Shown one piece after another: positions 52,563 through 60,071 of a stretch of DNA of 64,000 bases. The DNA is from Afipia sp049747295 (GTDB lineage Bacteria; Pseudomonadota; Alphaproteobacteria; Rhizobiales; Xanthobacteraceae). Under the pieces are notes generated by a model. The model did not search any database and was not told the origin of the DNA. It saw only the letters and a program-made list of their open reading frames with translations. The DNA lies in contig NZ_JBMHJM010000001.1 in assembly GCF_049747295.1 (NCBI RefSeq), forward strand, positions 3,224,001 to 3,288,000, in the 5' to 3' direction. The position numbers were made by a program, and so were the translations under genes. How positions within the stretch are numbered: the first letter of the stretch is position 1; every line of letters begins with the position of its first letter.

Positions 52563-52801
52563 CGCCGATCGGCAGACCGGCTGAATATCGGGGATGACAT
52601 GCCAAGAGATAAGGTCGATTCTAACGCGCAATTGATCGCGTTCAAGCCATAATGTGGCGTGCCGGGAACGGGTGGAGGCGATTTGCCGTCTCTAACCCAT
52701 GGGGAGAATCCAGAGACGAAAATCGAGCAGTATCGAGCGTCCTCTTGCTTGGTAAGAAGTCGCGGGAATGGTTGTCCGGTTGAGTTTAGCTTGGCGGTCA
52801 T
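52559..52801 (-). CDS. AlpA-like helix-turn-helix protein of the integrase module
   Basis: An 80-residue protein: FPRLLTKQEDARYCSIFVSG begins a helix-turn-helix, then FSPWVRDGKSPPPVPGTPHY with the small wing, and GLNAINCALES. The pattern (LLTKxEAARYCxIS.SGF..WVRDG..P) is common beside integrases in rhizobial islands. The last 20 residues look unrelated to that pattern and could reflect decay. It is the first gene of a three-gene recombination unit. The 160 bp upstream (52802-52962) hold its promoter and no gene. Confidence 0.7.
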   Translation of the reverse strand: MTAKLNSTGQPFPRLLTKQEDARYCSIFVSGFSPWVRDGKSPPPVPGTPHYGLNAINCALESTLSLGMSSPIFSRSADRR

Positions 52802-52962
52802 TGCGGTACAGCATTATCGTCCTTGAAAACAGATCTTTATGATACTGAATGGGGATGCCCCGCCAACAAAACCGTGTCGCAGCAAGAGATCTAGCTACGC
52901 GCGACTAAATGCGACGTTTCTCGTGTCGTCGTTTCGGCAGAGTTACATTCCTAGATTGACTG

Positions 52963-53679
52963 CTAGACGTGTCGAGGTTGAATCCTCGCTTTGGATTTTA
53001 TCCGCGTTTGGATTTTGCGTATGGATGTGATTGCATTCGCGGTTGTTGATTTTGGGTCAATTATTTGCAGGCCCAGCCGTACAAACTCAGTTGATGGTTG
53101 AATAGCGCCTGATCCGTCTTTCGCCGCTCCCTTAGGAGATGCGACGTTCCGGCCTGTAAGCATCACCCAAAGTTTCATGAGCGCCGCAGTCGCCTCATCG
53201 TATTTAAGCTGCGGCCGTGACCGCCCAATCTGCCGAGCGTCATTTCCAAGCGCATCAATAATCGCGCGTCGAAGGACCTTAAGATCCGAGCTGGACCGTT
53301 CCAGTATGCCCAGCATTGACGGGGCATCTACAGGTCCATCGATTTGATAATGATTAAATTCGATGTTTACTTTCTCAAGAAAGCTGTGGCCGGAGCAATC
53401 GAGGGTGTCTCGTATCTCATCAATAACAGCAATTGCGGGTCCAAGGCCTTCGGTTGCCCTCTCCAGGTCTAAGTTTTTCTCTGAGCTTTCAATTCGAACG
53501 AGTTCAGGGAGAAGTATCTCACCAAGCAACGAACATAGCTCTTCGTCAGCGATTTTTGCACTGATCGGGGCGCGACGGAGTACGGTGCACATTTGATCGA
53601 ATTCGCTTTTAAAATCTATGCTGACGCAACCTTCCTGTAAATTGGGATGCAATTGCTGTCGGCGACATGGTTGTTGCAC
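52963..53679 (-). CDS. hypothetical island protein
   Basis: A frame of up to 238 codons beginning with GTG at 53677-53679; an ATG at 53590-53592 would give about 209 residues. It is helical and acidic in the first two thirds (SLLGEILLPELVRIESSEKN, ILERSSSDLKVLRRAIIDAL, YDEATAALMKLWVMLTGRNV) and basic at the end. Its first 55 bp overlap a plus-strand gene remnant. Lower GC than the neighbours points to transfer. No family recognised; it could be an abortive-infection component, but nothing shows that. Confidence 0.55.
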   Translation of the reverse strand: MQQPCRRQQLHPNLQEGCVSIDFKSEFDQMCTVLRRAPISAKIADEELCSLLGEILLPELVRIESSEKNLDLERATEGLGPAIAVIDEIRDTLDCSGHSFLEKVNIEFNHYQIDGPVDAPSMLGILERSSSDLKVLRRAIIDALGNDARQIGRSRPQLKYDEATAALMKLWVMLTGRNVASPKGAAKDGSGAIQPSTEFVRLGLQIIDPKSTTANAITSIRKIQTRIKSKARIQPRHV

Positions 53680-53834
53680 CCTTCAGTCCTGACGATGGCT
53701 GGTGGTCGAGTATCGTGACGGCGCGCGAGGGCGACCTGCTGACGCTCCGTTATCGCGACTATCCGAAAAAGCCAATCTTCGTTCGGCACATCAGTACGGT
53801 CGCTCGGGTTCATCCCGCGTCGGCGAAATCCTGA
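53625..53834 (+). pseudogene. 3' remnant of a protein-coding gene
   Basis: A plus-strand frame after the stop at 53622-53624 reads without interruption to TGA at 53832-53834. It contains MVVAPFSPDDGWWSSIVTAR, EGDLLTLRYRDYPKKPIFVR and HISTVARVHP. The even pattern (GDxVxAP..DGWW..IV...GD.LTLRYRDYP) looks like the C-terminal SH3/Tudor-like end of a larger protein. It has no credible start beyond an internal ATG at 53667, so the 5' part was probably lost. Confidence 0.55.
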
Positions 53835-54014
53835 CCGGCATCAGCTCGGTCTCTTCAAACCACTTTCAATCAACTCATTCTGGAAAGCACTAGCCATATC
53901 GTGCTTATTGACGCGAGGAACGACAACAAGCCGTCTGGGTCCAAAGCTTAGCCTCGGGTTAGCTGCGTTTGCTGTTGGCAACAACAGAAATGGAGTTAGT
54001 GCTAACTGGCAAAA

Positions 54015-54120
54015 CCGACTGATATAGAGACCGCGAAAATGGAGTCAGTCCGTAAACTGAAAAAGCACAGATTTGGGCAGTCCGCCGACTGATAAAAAAT
54101 CTTCGCAATGCTTGTCAGTC
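54015..54120. repeat. two inverted-repeat units 70 bp apart
   Basis: GACTGA at 54017-54022 pairs with TCAGTC at 54045-54050, and GACTGA at 54087-54092 with TCAGTC at 54115-54120. Both have a 22-nt spacer. The 10-mer CCGACTGATA and the 7-mer GTCAGTC are each repeated at exactly 70 bp. It lies in a 400-bp gene-free stretch before the gene at 54233. A GTTAG-TG-CTAAC palindrome at 53995-54006 is close by. Confidence 0.6.
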
Positions 54121-54232
54121 TTCGTTCCTGGATTACAGGAAAGCTCGCCGGCAATCTTGTAAATTACTCGGTCGCAATCACGCGGCGAATAGCGGTTAAT
54201 TCCGCAGTATTGGGTCCGAGGAGATAGTTAAG

Positions 54233-54604
54233 ATGAGTGATGGATGGCGTGACGACTTCAACGGAACAACGATGGTTTACCGTCTGTCGCCCGGCGAGGA
54301 CATAGACTCTTCGCAATGTGACTATGACGTTGCGATGCAGTGCATCTCGCGGCCTAAAGATGTCCGAGCAATTCGCGAAGAGCTGCGCGATAAGGGGCAA
54401 AAGCGAGCAAAGCCAAGGTTTACTGAGTTGCACAATGAGCTTTTGATCATATTGGGCCCAGGCATGTCTGCAAACGACGCAGTGAGCGAGCTGGAGCGCC
54501 TAATCAAACATTTCAAGGGGTACGGGATGTGTTGTGGTCGAGATAGTACAGAGGAATACGTAATAGAGACAGTAGGCAAAAATTCACGTCGATTTCGTGA
54601 ATGA
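54233..54604 (+). CDS. hypothetical island protein
   Basis: A 123-residue protein starting MSDGWRDDFNGTTMVYRLSP, with GAGGAGATA about 10 nt before the ATG. It is soluble and mixed alpha/beta: AIREELRDKGQKRAKPRFTE, LHNELLIILGPGMSANDAVS, ELERLIKHFKGYGMCC. No signal peptide or known domain. AT content is well above the core genome. The hairpin AAGCTTT-CCGCGA-AAAGCTT at 54624-54643 just after the stop may be its terminator. Function unknown. Confidence 0.65.
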   Translation: MSDGWRDDFNGTTMVYRLSPGEDIDSSQCDYDVAMQCISRPKDVRAIREELRDKGQKRAKPRFTELHNELLIILGPGMSANDAVSELERLIKHFKGYGMCCGRDSTEEYVIETVGKNSRRFRE

Positions 54605-54677
54605 CCGCCAATTGGTTGCTGATAAGCTTTCCGCGAAAAGCTTGCCAGTCGTCATGACTGATCTTCTTGTGATCGGA

Positions 54678-54757
54678 AGCGGGCACTAGAGTCTTCGGTC
54701 TGAGCTTTCAGGCTCATACCGTTAAGGTCATAGGTTCAAATCTTAACCCCGCAACCA
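54678..54757 (+). pseudogene. decayed tRNA-fMet-like sequence
   Basis: The 3' half (TCAGGCTCATA at 54708-54718, then AAGGTCATAGGTTCAAATC and CCCCGCAACCA ending at 54757) follows the initiator tRNA pattern, including a CAT anticodon. The 5' AGCGGGC at 54678-54684 also fits, with the unpaired 1:72 typical of fMet. Both the anticodon stem (TCAGG/CGTTA) and the T-stem (ATAGG/CTTAA) have mismatches, so it should not fold or work. It sits between the mosaic part of the island and qatD. Confidence 0.6.
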
Positions 54758-54934
54758 GCTCTCCGCCCCTTGCAATCAGATAGCATTGATGTCGTCCGCT
54801 GGGAGCGATGGAGCGACCTTCTTGCATTCCGCAACGAACACGCGCCTGATCCCGAAATTCGTAGCCTGCGTTCGTTAGACCATACCCACGTGTGTTCGGA
54901 GTTTCGACTATAGTCGAGTATACGGCAAGGGCCA

Positions 54935-55681
54935 TTAGATTGTCGTCAGGCGTCTAAGGTTAGCCGCGATCACTTCGGCTAAATCTGCAGTTGTCATTGA
55001 ACGTAAGCGAGCGAGCTCTTGGACCGTGATGGTTACATCGCCTGGATGGGCATCGCGGCCGTCTACCTTGACGAAGGGACCGTCTGTCTCCGTCAGAAGC
55101 CGATCTAAAGGTAATGACACCACCATGGATCGGTGCCGCTCGTTCCGGAGCATTTCGCGGTTAATCGAAAAATACATTCCCAGCTTGGCTGCGCGTGCTG
55201 CGTCCGCTTTGCTCCCGGTAAACCAGTGCAGGACTGGTACTCCGCGCGTTAGAGGAAGCAGCGCTTCGATCATGTCGATGACGGCCTTCGCAGCTCGCAC
55301 GCTATGAATTGTCAGAATCTTTTCGCCTTGCACAGCACAATCACGGAGAATAGTTTCAAAAACCTTCTTTTGACTTTCGAACGAGGCATAGAAGGCTGGC
55401 CCCGCGTCGAGGCCGACTTCGCCGACGTACCGCGCCCGTGCTAGGTATTCGCGCCAAATTGGCAATTCATGCGCGCGTTCCTTTACCAATTGGGGGTGGA
55501 GACCTAGCGCTGCACGGACGTACTTTGTAGAGGCGGCAAGTTCTTGATTGCGTGGCCAAGCGAGCGGCGTGGTGGTCACCGCGAGCGTGAATATCTTCAG
55601 GCGTTCACTCTCGGCGACAGCCGCAGCGTGGTCGCGATAGAGATCGAGATGGCAGTGGAAGTCGACAAGATTGGATATCAC
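54935..55681 (-). CDS. qatD: QatD, TatD-like metal-dependent nuclease of the Qat defence system
   Basis: The 248-residue TatD-fold hydrolase has VDFHCHLDLYRD (HxH metal site at residues 9/11), YVGEVGLDAG (glutamate), KILTIHSVRA and PVLHWFTGS (histidines) and LLTETDGPFVKVDGR (aspartate). The full metal set is present, so nuclease activity is likely. The GTG at 55679-55681, with GAGG upstream, lies 7 bp after the qatC stop; the longer frame would overlap qatC. QatD is the fourth component of QatABCD, reported as required for phage defence. Confidence 0.86.
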   Translation of the reverse strand: MISNLVDFHCHLDLYRDHAAAVAESERLKIFTLAVTTTPLAWPRNQELAASTKYVRAALGLHPQLVKERAHELPIWREYLARARYVGEVGLDAGPAFYASFESQKKVFETILRDCAVQGEKILTIHSVRAAKAVIDMIEALLPLTRGVPVLHWFTGSKADAARAAKLGMYFSINREMLRNERHRSMVVSLPLDRLLTETDGPFVKVDGRDAHPGDVTITVQELARLRSMTTADLAEVIAANLRRLTTI

Positions 55682-55688
55682 AAGGTCC

Positions 55689-57041
55689 TCAAGAGGGGCG
55701 CGTTCGAACGCCGGCCAACAGAGACCCGACTTCTTCAAGCCCGCGCTTGTAGACCGCGGCCAGTTCGCCGAGTGCCGCGGGATTGTCGTTCAACGGACCC
55801 GGTTTGTGAATGAGGAAGTTTTCGACGCCCGGGCGCGCGGTCAACCGGTCAAAAGCATATTGGAAGGAGCGAATTTGCTCGCCAGCCGCCGTCAGAGGAT
55901 CCCACTCCTGCGCCCGAAGGTCGGAGACGGTGTAGGTCGTCTCATCCTGAATCGATGCGACCGATGCCCGCCGGATCAGACATGGCAGACAATAGCCGCA
56001 ATGCTGGGTCGGGTGTCCCTGCCATCGCCCCTTCGTCGGTGACGCGCATGACAGCGTCTTGGGTACGAGCTCTTCCAATAACTTTGGATTACTACATCTG
56101 CGGACCATCTCACCTTTGGTTTTGTTCCAATATGGGTTCTCGATCTGTCCTTGAATGCCCAAAATACCCAGCAGCTCATTCCAGCGGGCGATGTAGAACG
56201 GGTGGGTCGTTCGGGTGCTTAACGCGCCGAGGCGAAGGGTATCGAGAGGAACATTTAGGGCGATGAGGCCGTTCTCGGGCGCATGCATCACGAAATTGGT
56301 GCGCAATCCAGTACCGGCGAATACACCGAGCGCGAAGAAAAGGAAGGAACGGCCCCGCGTGCTGTCCTCGGATCCGACGTTTCGAACGAGCCGTTTCGGG
56401 AACGTCATCCAGGTACGGAGCCGCTCGAAAGGAAGCGATTTGTATTGCTTCTTAAGGCGATCGAAGCAGTCATCCTGTGCCTTGCTGACAGCGGGCTCGC
56501 CCGCGTGGCTGACGAGCAGTGGGATGCGCTTGGCCTCGAGTTGATCTATGGCTCCGATCAAGCTGTCCAGACCACCTGAGAAGAGACTCACGCCCGTGAA
56601 GGGCGGCACGATCAGGTCGGCTTGCGGGACGATTTGCGCGAACTTCAACGGGCGCGGCCGAAATTGAATCGTCCAACGATCACCTGTGAGGAAACTCAGC
56701 ATACGTTGTAGGACCGGGACGGCGGCATCCCAGCGCGTGACGTCGCTCACAGGGACGACGACGCGGATTTCGCGAGTCCATGCATCCTGAGATTCAGTTG
56801 CACGTGAGATGCGCGTATCCGCAGCATGAATCTGCGCGGCAAGTACCGCGAGATCTAGTGCGACCTCGCTCGGAAAGACATGTTTTGCCTTCAGGTCAGT
56901 GAGTGCCGCGCCAATCCCGAAATCGAGGACCTTGTCGTAGGCCACGAGATCGAAATGCGTCGGTTTCTCACCCGGCTCGACGGCAGCCAGATTTGCGCGA
57001 TCTGCCGGACCAAAATGCCCTTGGATGAGATGCCGGGTCAT
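55689..57041 (-). CDS. qatC: QatC, QueC-like component of the Qat defence system
   Basis: The 450-residue protein has an N-terminal extension of about 145 residues, then a PP-loop ATPase: VSLFSGGLDSLIGAIDQL, with SGGLDS at 155-160. The zinc site follows as Cys332 and CGYCLPC (348-354), the QueC four-cysteine pattern. QueC makes 7-cyano-7-deazaguanine; QatC is thought to use similar chemistry on another target. It starts at an ATGA overlap with qatB. No queD/E/F genes are nearby, so it is not the tRNA-pathway QueC. Confidence 0.88.
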   Translation of the reverse strand: MTRHLIQGHFGPADRANLAAVEPGEKPTHFDLVAYDKVLDFGIGAALTDLKAKHVFPSEVALDLAVLAAQIHAADTRISRATESQDAWTREIRVVVPVSDVTRWDAAVPVLQRMLSFLTGDRWTIQFRPRPLKFAQIVPQADLIVPPFTGVSLFSGGLDSLIGAIDQLEAKRIPLLVSHAGEPAVSKAQDDCFDRLKKQYKSLPFERLRTWMTFPKRLVRNVGSEDSTRGRSFLFFALGVFAGTGLRTNFVMHAPENGLIALNVPLDTLRLGALSTRTTHPFYIARWNELLGILGIQGQIENPYWNKTKGEMVRRCSNPKLLEELVPKTLSCASPTKGRWQGHPTQHCGYCLPCLIRRASVASIQDETTYTVSDLRAQEWDPLTAAGEQIRSFQYAFDRLTARPGVENFLIHKPGPLNDNPAALGELAAVYKRGLEEVGSLLAGVRTRPS

Positions 57042-57907
57042 CGTTCGCTCTCCGCATCGCCAAGCGTTTGTAGGAAGTCGTAGGCAGCTTCATAGACGGC
57101 GTCGACGTGTTGGAGGGCTTGCTGCGGCGTCAGAGCGCCTGCCGTCGGGCGCGCCGCACCCAGTGCATCGCTCACGGCGCGTTGCACGAAATCGTACAAT
57201 TGTGCCTGAACCCGTTCGACGGCAGCGGTGTCCGTCGGCAGTTTGATGCTGTTGTTTCCGATGTCGTTGCAGAGGCGCGCCTCGATGGCGTGGGCGGCGA
57301 ACATCTCGAAAACCGTCTGCATCTGATCAGGGGTCAAGGCGTTGAAATCGGTGATGCCTTGATCCGCAAGATCGGCAATCGTATCGATGAAAGCATCACG
57401 CGCGATCCCTTCATCGACGGAACCGCCGGGCGGACAGATGTATTCGGCGAGCCCGAGGAAGACTTCTTCGATGGGCCGGCCCGCGAGTGCCTGAAGATTT
57501 AGGGCGCGTAGCGCCTCGACCGGTCCGCGCGCCTGTGCGTCAGCGAGGAATGAGTACAGACGCGCGCCAGCATGTCGCGATGAACCCATGCGACGAGCGG
57601 CTTGCCGTGCGCCTCCGGCTGCGGTTGACACGTACCCTGAAACGGCGCGACCGAGAGCCGCGCGATCGGTCCCACCCGAGCGCGCAAATCTGGAGAAATT
57701 GGTACGCGGTGCCGTGAAACGTGCCGGCATCGGCGCCTGCTGCGGTGGTACAGTCGGCGGCAGCGTGGGCGGTGCTCCCGGTGCGGCGCCCGGCTCGGCA
57801 GCTGGCGGGGGTATGACCGGTGCAGATGCTGGCGCCGGATCGCTCAGCCAGCTCGGCACGAGGGGCGAGCCGTTGCCTGCGCCGCCATAGGAACCGGAAG
57901 TCCCCAT
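57038..57907 (-). CDS. qatB: QatB component of the Qat defence system
   Basis: A 289-residue protein, MGTSGSYGGAGNGSPLVPSW, with a Pro/Ala-rich stretch at about 25-60. A helical domain follows (RARLGRAVSGYVST-like region, ALNLQALAGRPIEEVFLGLA, YICPPGGSVDEGIARDAFID, FNALTPDQMQTVFEMFAAHA). The GTSxSYGG start and the CPPGGSVDEGIAR segment agree with my memory of QatB proteins, whose function is unknown. The ATG shares one base with the qatA stop (TGATG), and its stop overlaps qatC's start. Position between qatA and qatC is the main evidence. Confidence 0.8.
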   Translation of the reverse strand: MGTSGSYGGAGNGSPLVPSWLSDPAPASAPVIPPPAAEPGAAPGAPPTLPPTVPPQQAPMPARFTAPRTNFSRFARSGGTDRAALGRAVSGYVSTAAGGARQAARRMGSSRHAGARLYSFLADAQARGPVEALRALNLQALAGRPIEEVFLGLAEYICPPGGSVDEGIARDAFIDTIADLADQGITDFNALTPDQMQTVFEMFAAHAIEARLCNDIGNNSIKLPTDTAAVERVQAQLYDFVQRAVSDALGAARPTAGALTPQQALQHVDAVYEAAYDFLQTLGDAESER

Positions 57908-59835
57908 CAGGCGCTCCGGCTCTTCATCTTGCGCGCGGCAATGGCTGCATTGGCTAAGGGCGATTTCTTCCCGCTGGTCGCCCATTCTTCGATGAGGTTG
58001 GTGAGCCGCGTGGACGCCGCCTGATCGGTCACCACACCTTGCCATCCTGACACGGGCCAGGCGCCGCACCGCTCGACGGGAAGCGCGCCGAGGAAGTCGA
58101 GCAGATTTGTCTGAAGCGCGGGATGCGTCTTGACGAGGACGCTGAGCCCATCGATCCCGGGCGGGACGGTCATGAACGAGTCCTCGCCCATGATCCGGCT
58201 GCGCAGCGCCTCAAAGACTTGGGACGCTTCCGGCTCTTTCAGGAGTTTCAGATCAACATCGAGGCTCTGGACCGCCAATTTCGGTCCGAGCAGCTTCTCG
58301 ACCACGCCGGCGAGATGGCCGAGCGCTGAAGCCGCGCCGAAATAATCCTTCCGGTCCTTGGTCACGAACAGGTAGGGACGCAGATCGACGTTGGCCAACG
58401 GAGGAGGAACCTGCGACCAAGCCCTGATCTGCGGTGACGCGAGCCATTCGGTGACGAGGGCGCTCTCTGCCACATCGCCGGTTTCCTTGGTCTTGCTTGC
58501 CTTCGTATCGGCCGTGGCTTTCTCGCCGGTCGCCGCCTCGAGCGCGGCGAGGTCGTCGCTATAGCCTTTCGGGTGAGCGGCGGCGGCGAATGCGATCTGA
58601 TCGAATAGGCGCGGGATGAAGCGCTCCGCGAGCATCAATCGGGCAAGCACCGGCAGCTTGACGTCATTGCCATAGCCACGGGCGGTGGCGGTTTGCTGCC
58701 GTAGTAGCAGCGTGTTGAGAAAACGTTTGATCTGTCGCGGATTGCCCTTGGCGCCGCTGGCGAGGATCGGCCCAATCTGGTCGCTGAGCGTGACCGCGTT
58801 CTGGACGGCAGGCTTTACGTCGCCGAGCGCGGCCTTGATCGCGGCGAAGTCGAGCGGCGCGCTTTCCCAAGGTCGTTTCAACCGCTCGCGCGCTACCGCG
58901 ATCAGCTTTGCGTATTGTTCATCGGTTTCGCCCTGTTCCGCGCCGATCAGCAGCATCGTCACGTAGATGCGAGTCTCGGTCTCGCCGAGGGCCGGGATAC
59001 GGAAGGGAATCTGAATCAGCTTCTCGAGATAGTTTCGCGCGTAATCGCGAGGCCCGGTGGTTTCCGGCAATTCGGGGAAATGCTTGCGCACCGAATACTC
59101 GATCATCGCCTCGTCGGCTGCGACCACGAAGGCCGTTCCGGCGGTAAAGACGAACAAACGGATGGCCTCGAGCGTCTCGATCGCGGTATCAGGCAGGCAG
59201 CGATCGAGGTCGTCGACGAGGACGACGAGCTGCTTGATCCCGGCATCCTTCAGTAGTTTGTCAAACGCCTTGCGGAACTCAGCGATCTCCTCAGGGACAT
59301 TCTTTGCCTCGGCGGGCTTGATGACAGATTTCACGCCCTCGATCGCTGCGGAAATGTTTTCCTTCGTCGCAAGTTTGGCGGGATCGGCGAGGATATGCTG
59401 AAGACCGTTGGTGATGGCCGATAGCTGATCAGGGGTCGGCATGCCGGTAAAGGCAGTGAACGCAAGACCGCCAGCATGCTTGGCGACTTTCAGCCAATCG
59501 AGCCTCGCAAACAGGTCCTTGACGCCTTCCGTGGCGCGCGTGAGCACGCGACGTTTTTCGAGAAGGCCGGTGACGACGCCCTCGATCAACGCGATCTTGG
59601 CATCTTCGAAGCCCTGGAAACGCCAGCTGTTGAACTTGAGGCACAACACATCGCCGCTGCCGCCGAGCCCGGCCTCGATCATCTCGAGGACACTGGATTT
59701 GCCCGCGCCCCAGTCGCCATGAACGCCGACGGTTACAGGATGCGCGCATTGTGCCTTAAGCAACGCGATGATCGTCGCCGCGATGGCCTCGTTGTTGAGC
59801 AGGTCTATCCGCGTTTCATTGTCGGGAAGGATCAT
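57907..59835 (-). CDS. qatA: QatA, KAP-family P-loop NTPase of the Qat defence system
   Basis: A protein of about 642 residues with a KAP NTPase domain: GVHGDWGAGKSSVLEMIE (Walker A), LCLKFNSWRFQGFEDAKIAL, KQLVVLVDDLDRCLPDTAIE (Walker B) and GNPRQIKRFLNTLLL (sensor-like arginine). In KAP proteins the two helices inserted after Walker A often anchor in membranes; here that region (AGGLAFTAFTGMPTP) is only mildly hydrophobic. The ATG at 59833-59835 (MILPDNETRIDLL) has AGGG upstream and matches the family's PDNET start; the ATG at 59883 is the alternative. First gene of qatABCD, with its promoter in 59884-60071. Confidence 0.87.
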   Translation of the reverse strand: MILPDNETRIDLLNNEAIAATIIALLKAQCAHPVTVGVHGDWGAGKSSVLEMIEAGLGGSGDVLCLKFNSWRFQGFEDAKIALIEGVVTGLLEKRRVLTRATEGVKDLFARLDWLKVAKHAGGLAFTAFTGMPTPDQLSAITNGLQHILADPAKLATKENISAAIEGVKSVIKPAEAKNVPEEIAEFRKAFDKLLKDAGIKQLVVLVDDLDRCLPDTAIETLEAIRLFVFTAGTAFVVAADEAMIEYSVRKHFPELPETTGPRDYARNYLEKLIQIPFRIPALGETETRIYVTMLLIGAEQGETDEQYAKLIAVARERLKRPWESAPLDFAAIKAALGDVKPAVQNAVTLSDQIGPILASGAKGNPRQIKRFLNTLLLRQQTATARGYGNDVKLPVLARLMLAERFIPRLFDQIAFAAAAHPKGYSDDLAALEAATGEKATADTKASKTKETGDVAESALVTEWLASPQIRAWSQVPPPLANVDLRPYLFVTKDRKDYFGAASALGHLAGVVEKLLGPKLAVQSLDVDLKLLKEPEASQVFEALRSRIMGEDSFMTVPPGIDGLSVLVKTHPALQTNLLDFLGALPVERCGAWPVSGWQGVVTDQAASTRLTNLIEEWATSGKKSPLANAAIAARKMKSRSA

Positions 59836-60071
59836 CTTTGGCCCTGGAAAATGGTCAAAGGGAAATATGGAGCGCCGCTCCATCTAAGGAGAAAATTTGC
59901 CCGTGAAGAGGTGGTGCCTTCTCATGGAGGCTGAAAGCGAAAGCCGACGCAATGAAAAGATGCTGCATGCGAGGAAGTGAGCCATAAGTGATTAGTGTAA
60001 GGTGTTAATTGAGGTCCGGGTGGCGATGCGATCTGACTTCAGCGAAGCTGTTTGTACAACCTTTCTGCGAC

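Noticed and set aside
52977..52991. AGGTTGAATCCTCGC as a second copy of the tRNA-Pro T-arm (att site)
   Set aside because: Only a few bases around GGTT-GAATCCT match. The rest of the tRNA end is absent, so it is chance similarity.
52839..53030. 63-codon plus-strand frame in the island
   Set aside because: No ribosome site, odd composition, and it overlaps the 3' end of the better-supported minus-strand gene.
54714..54935. 73-codon minus-strand frame after qatD
   Set aside because: It overlaps the tRNA-like remnant, has no domain or good ribosome site, and its composition looks random.
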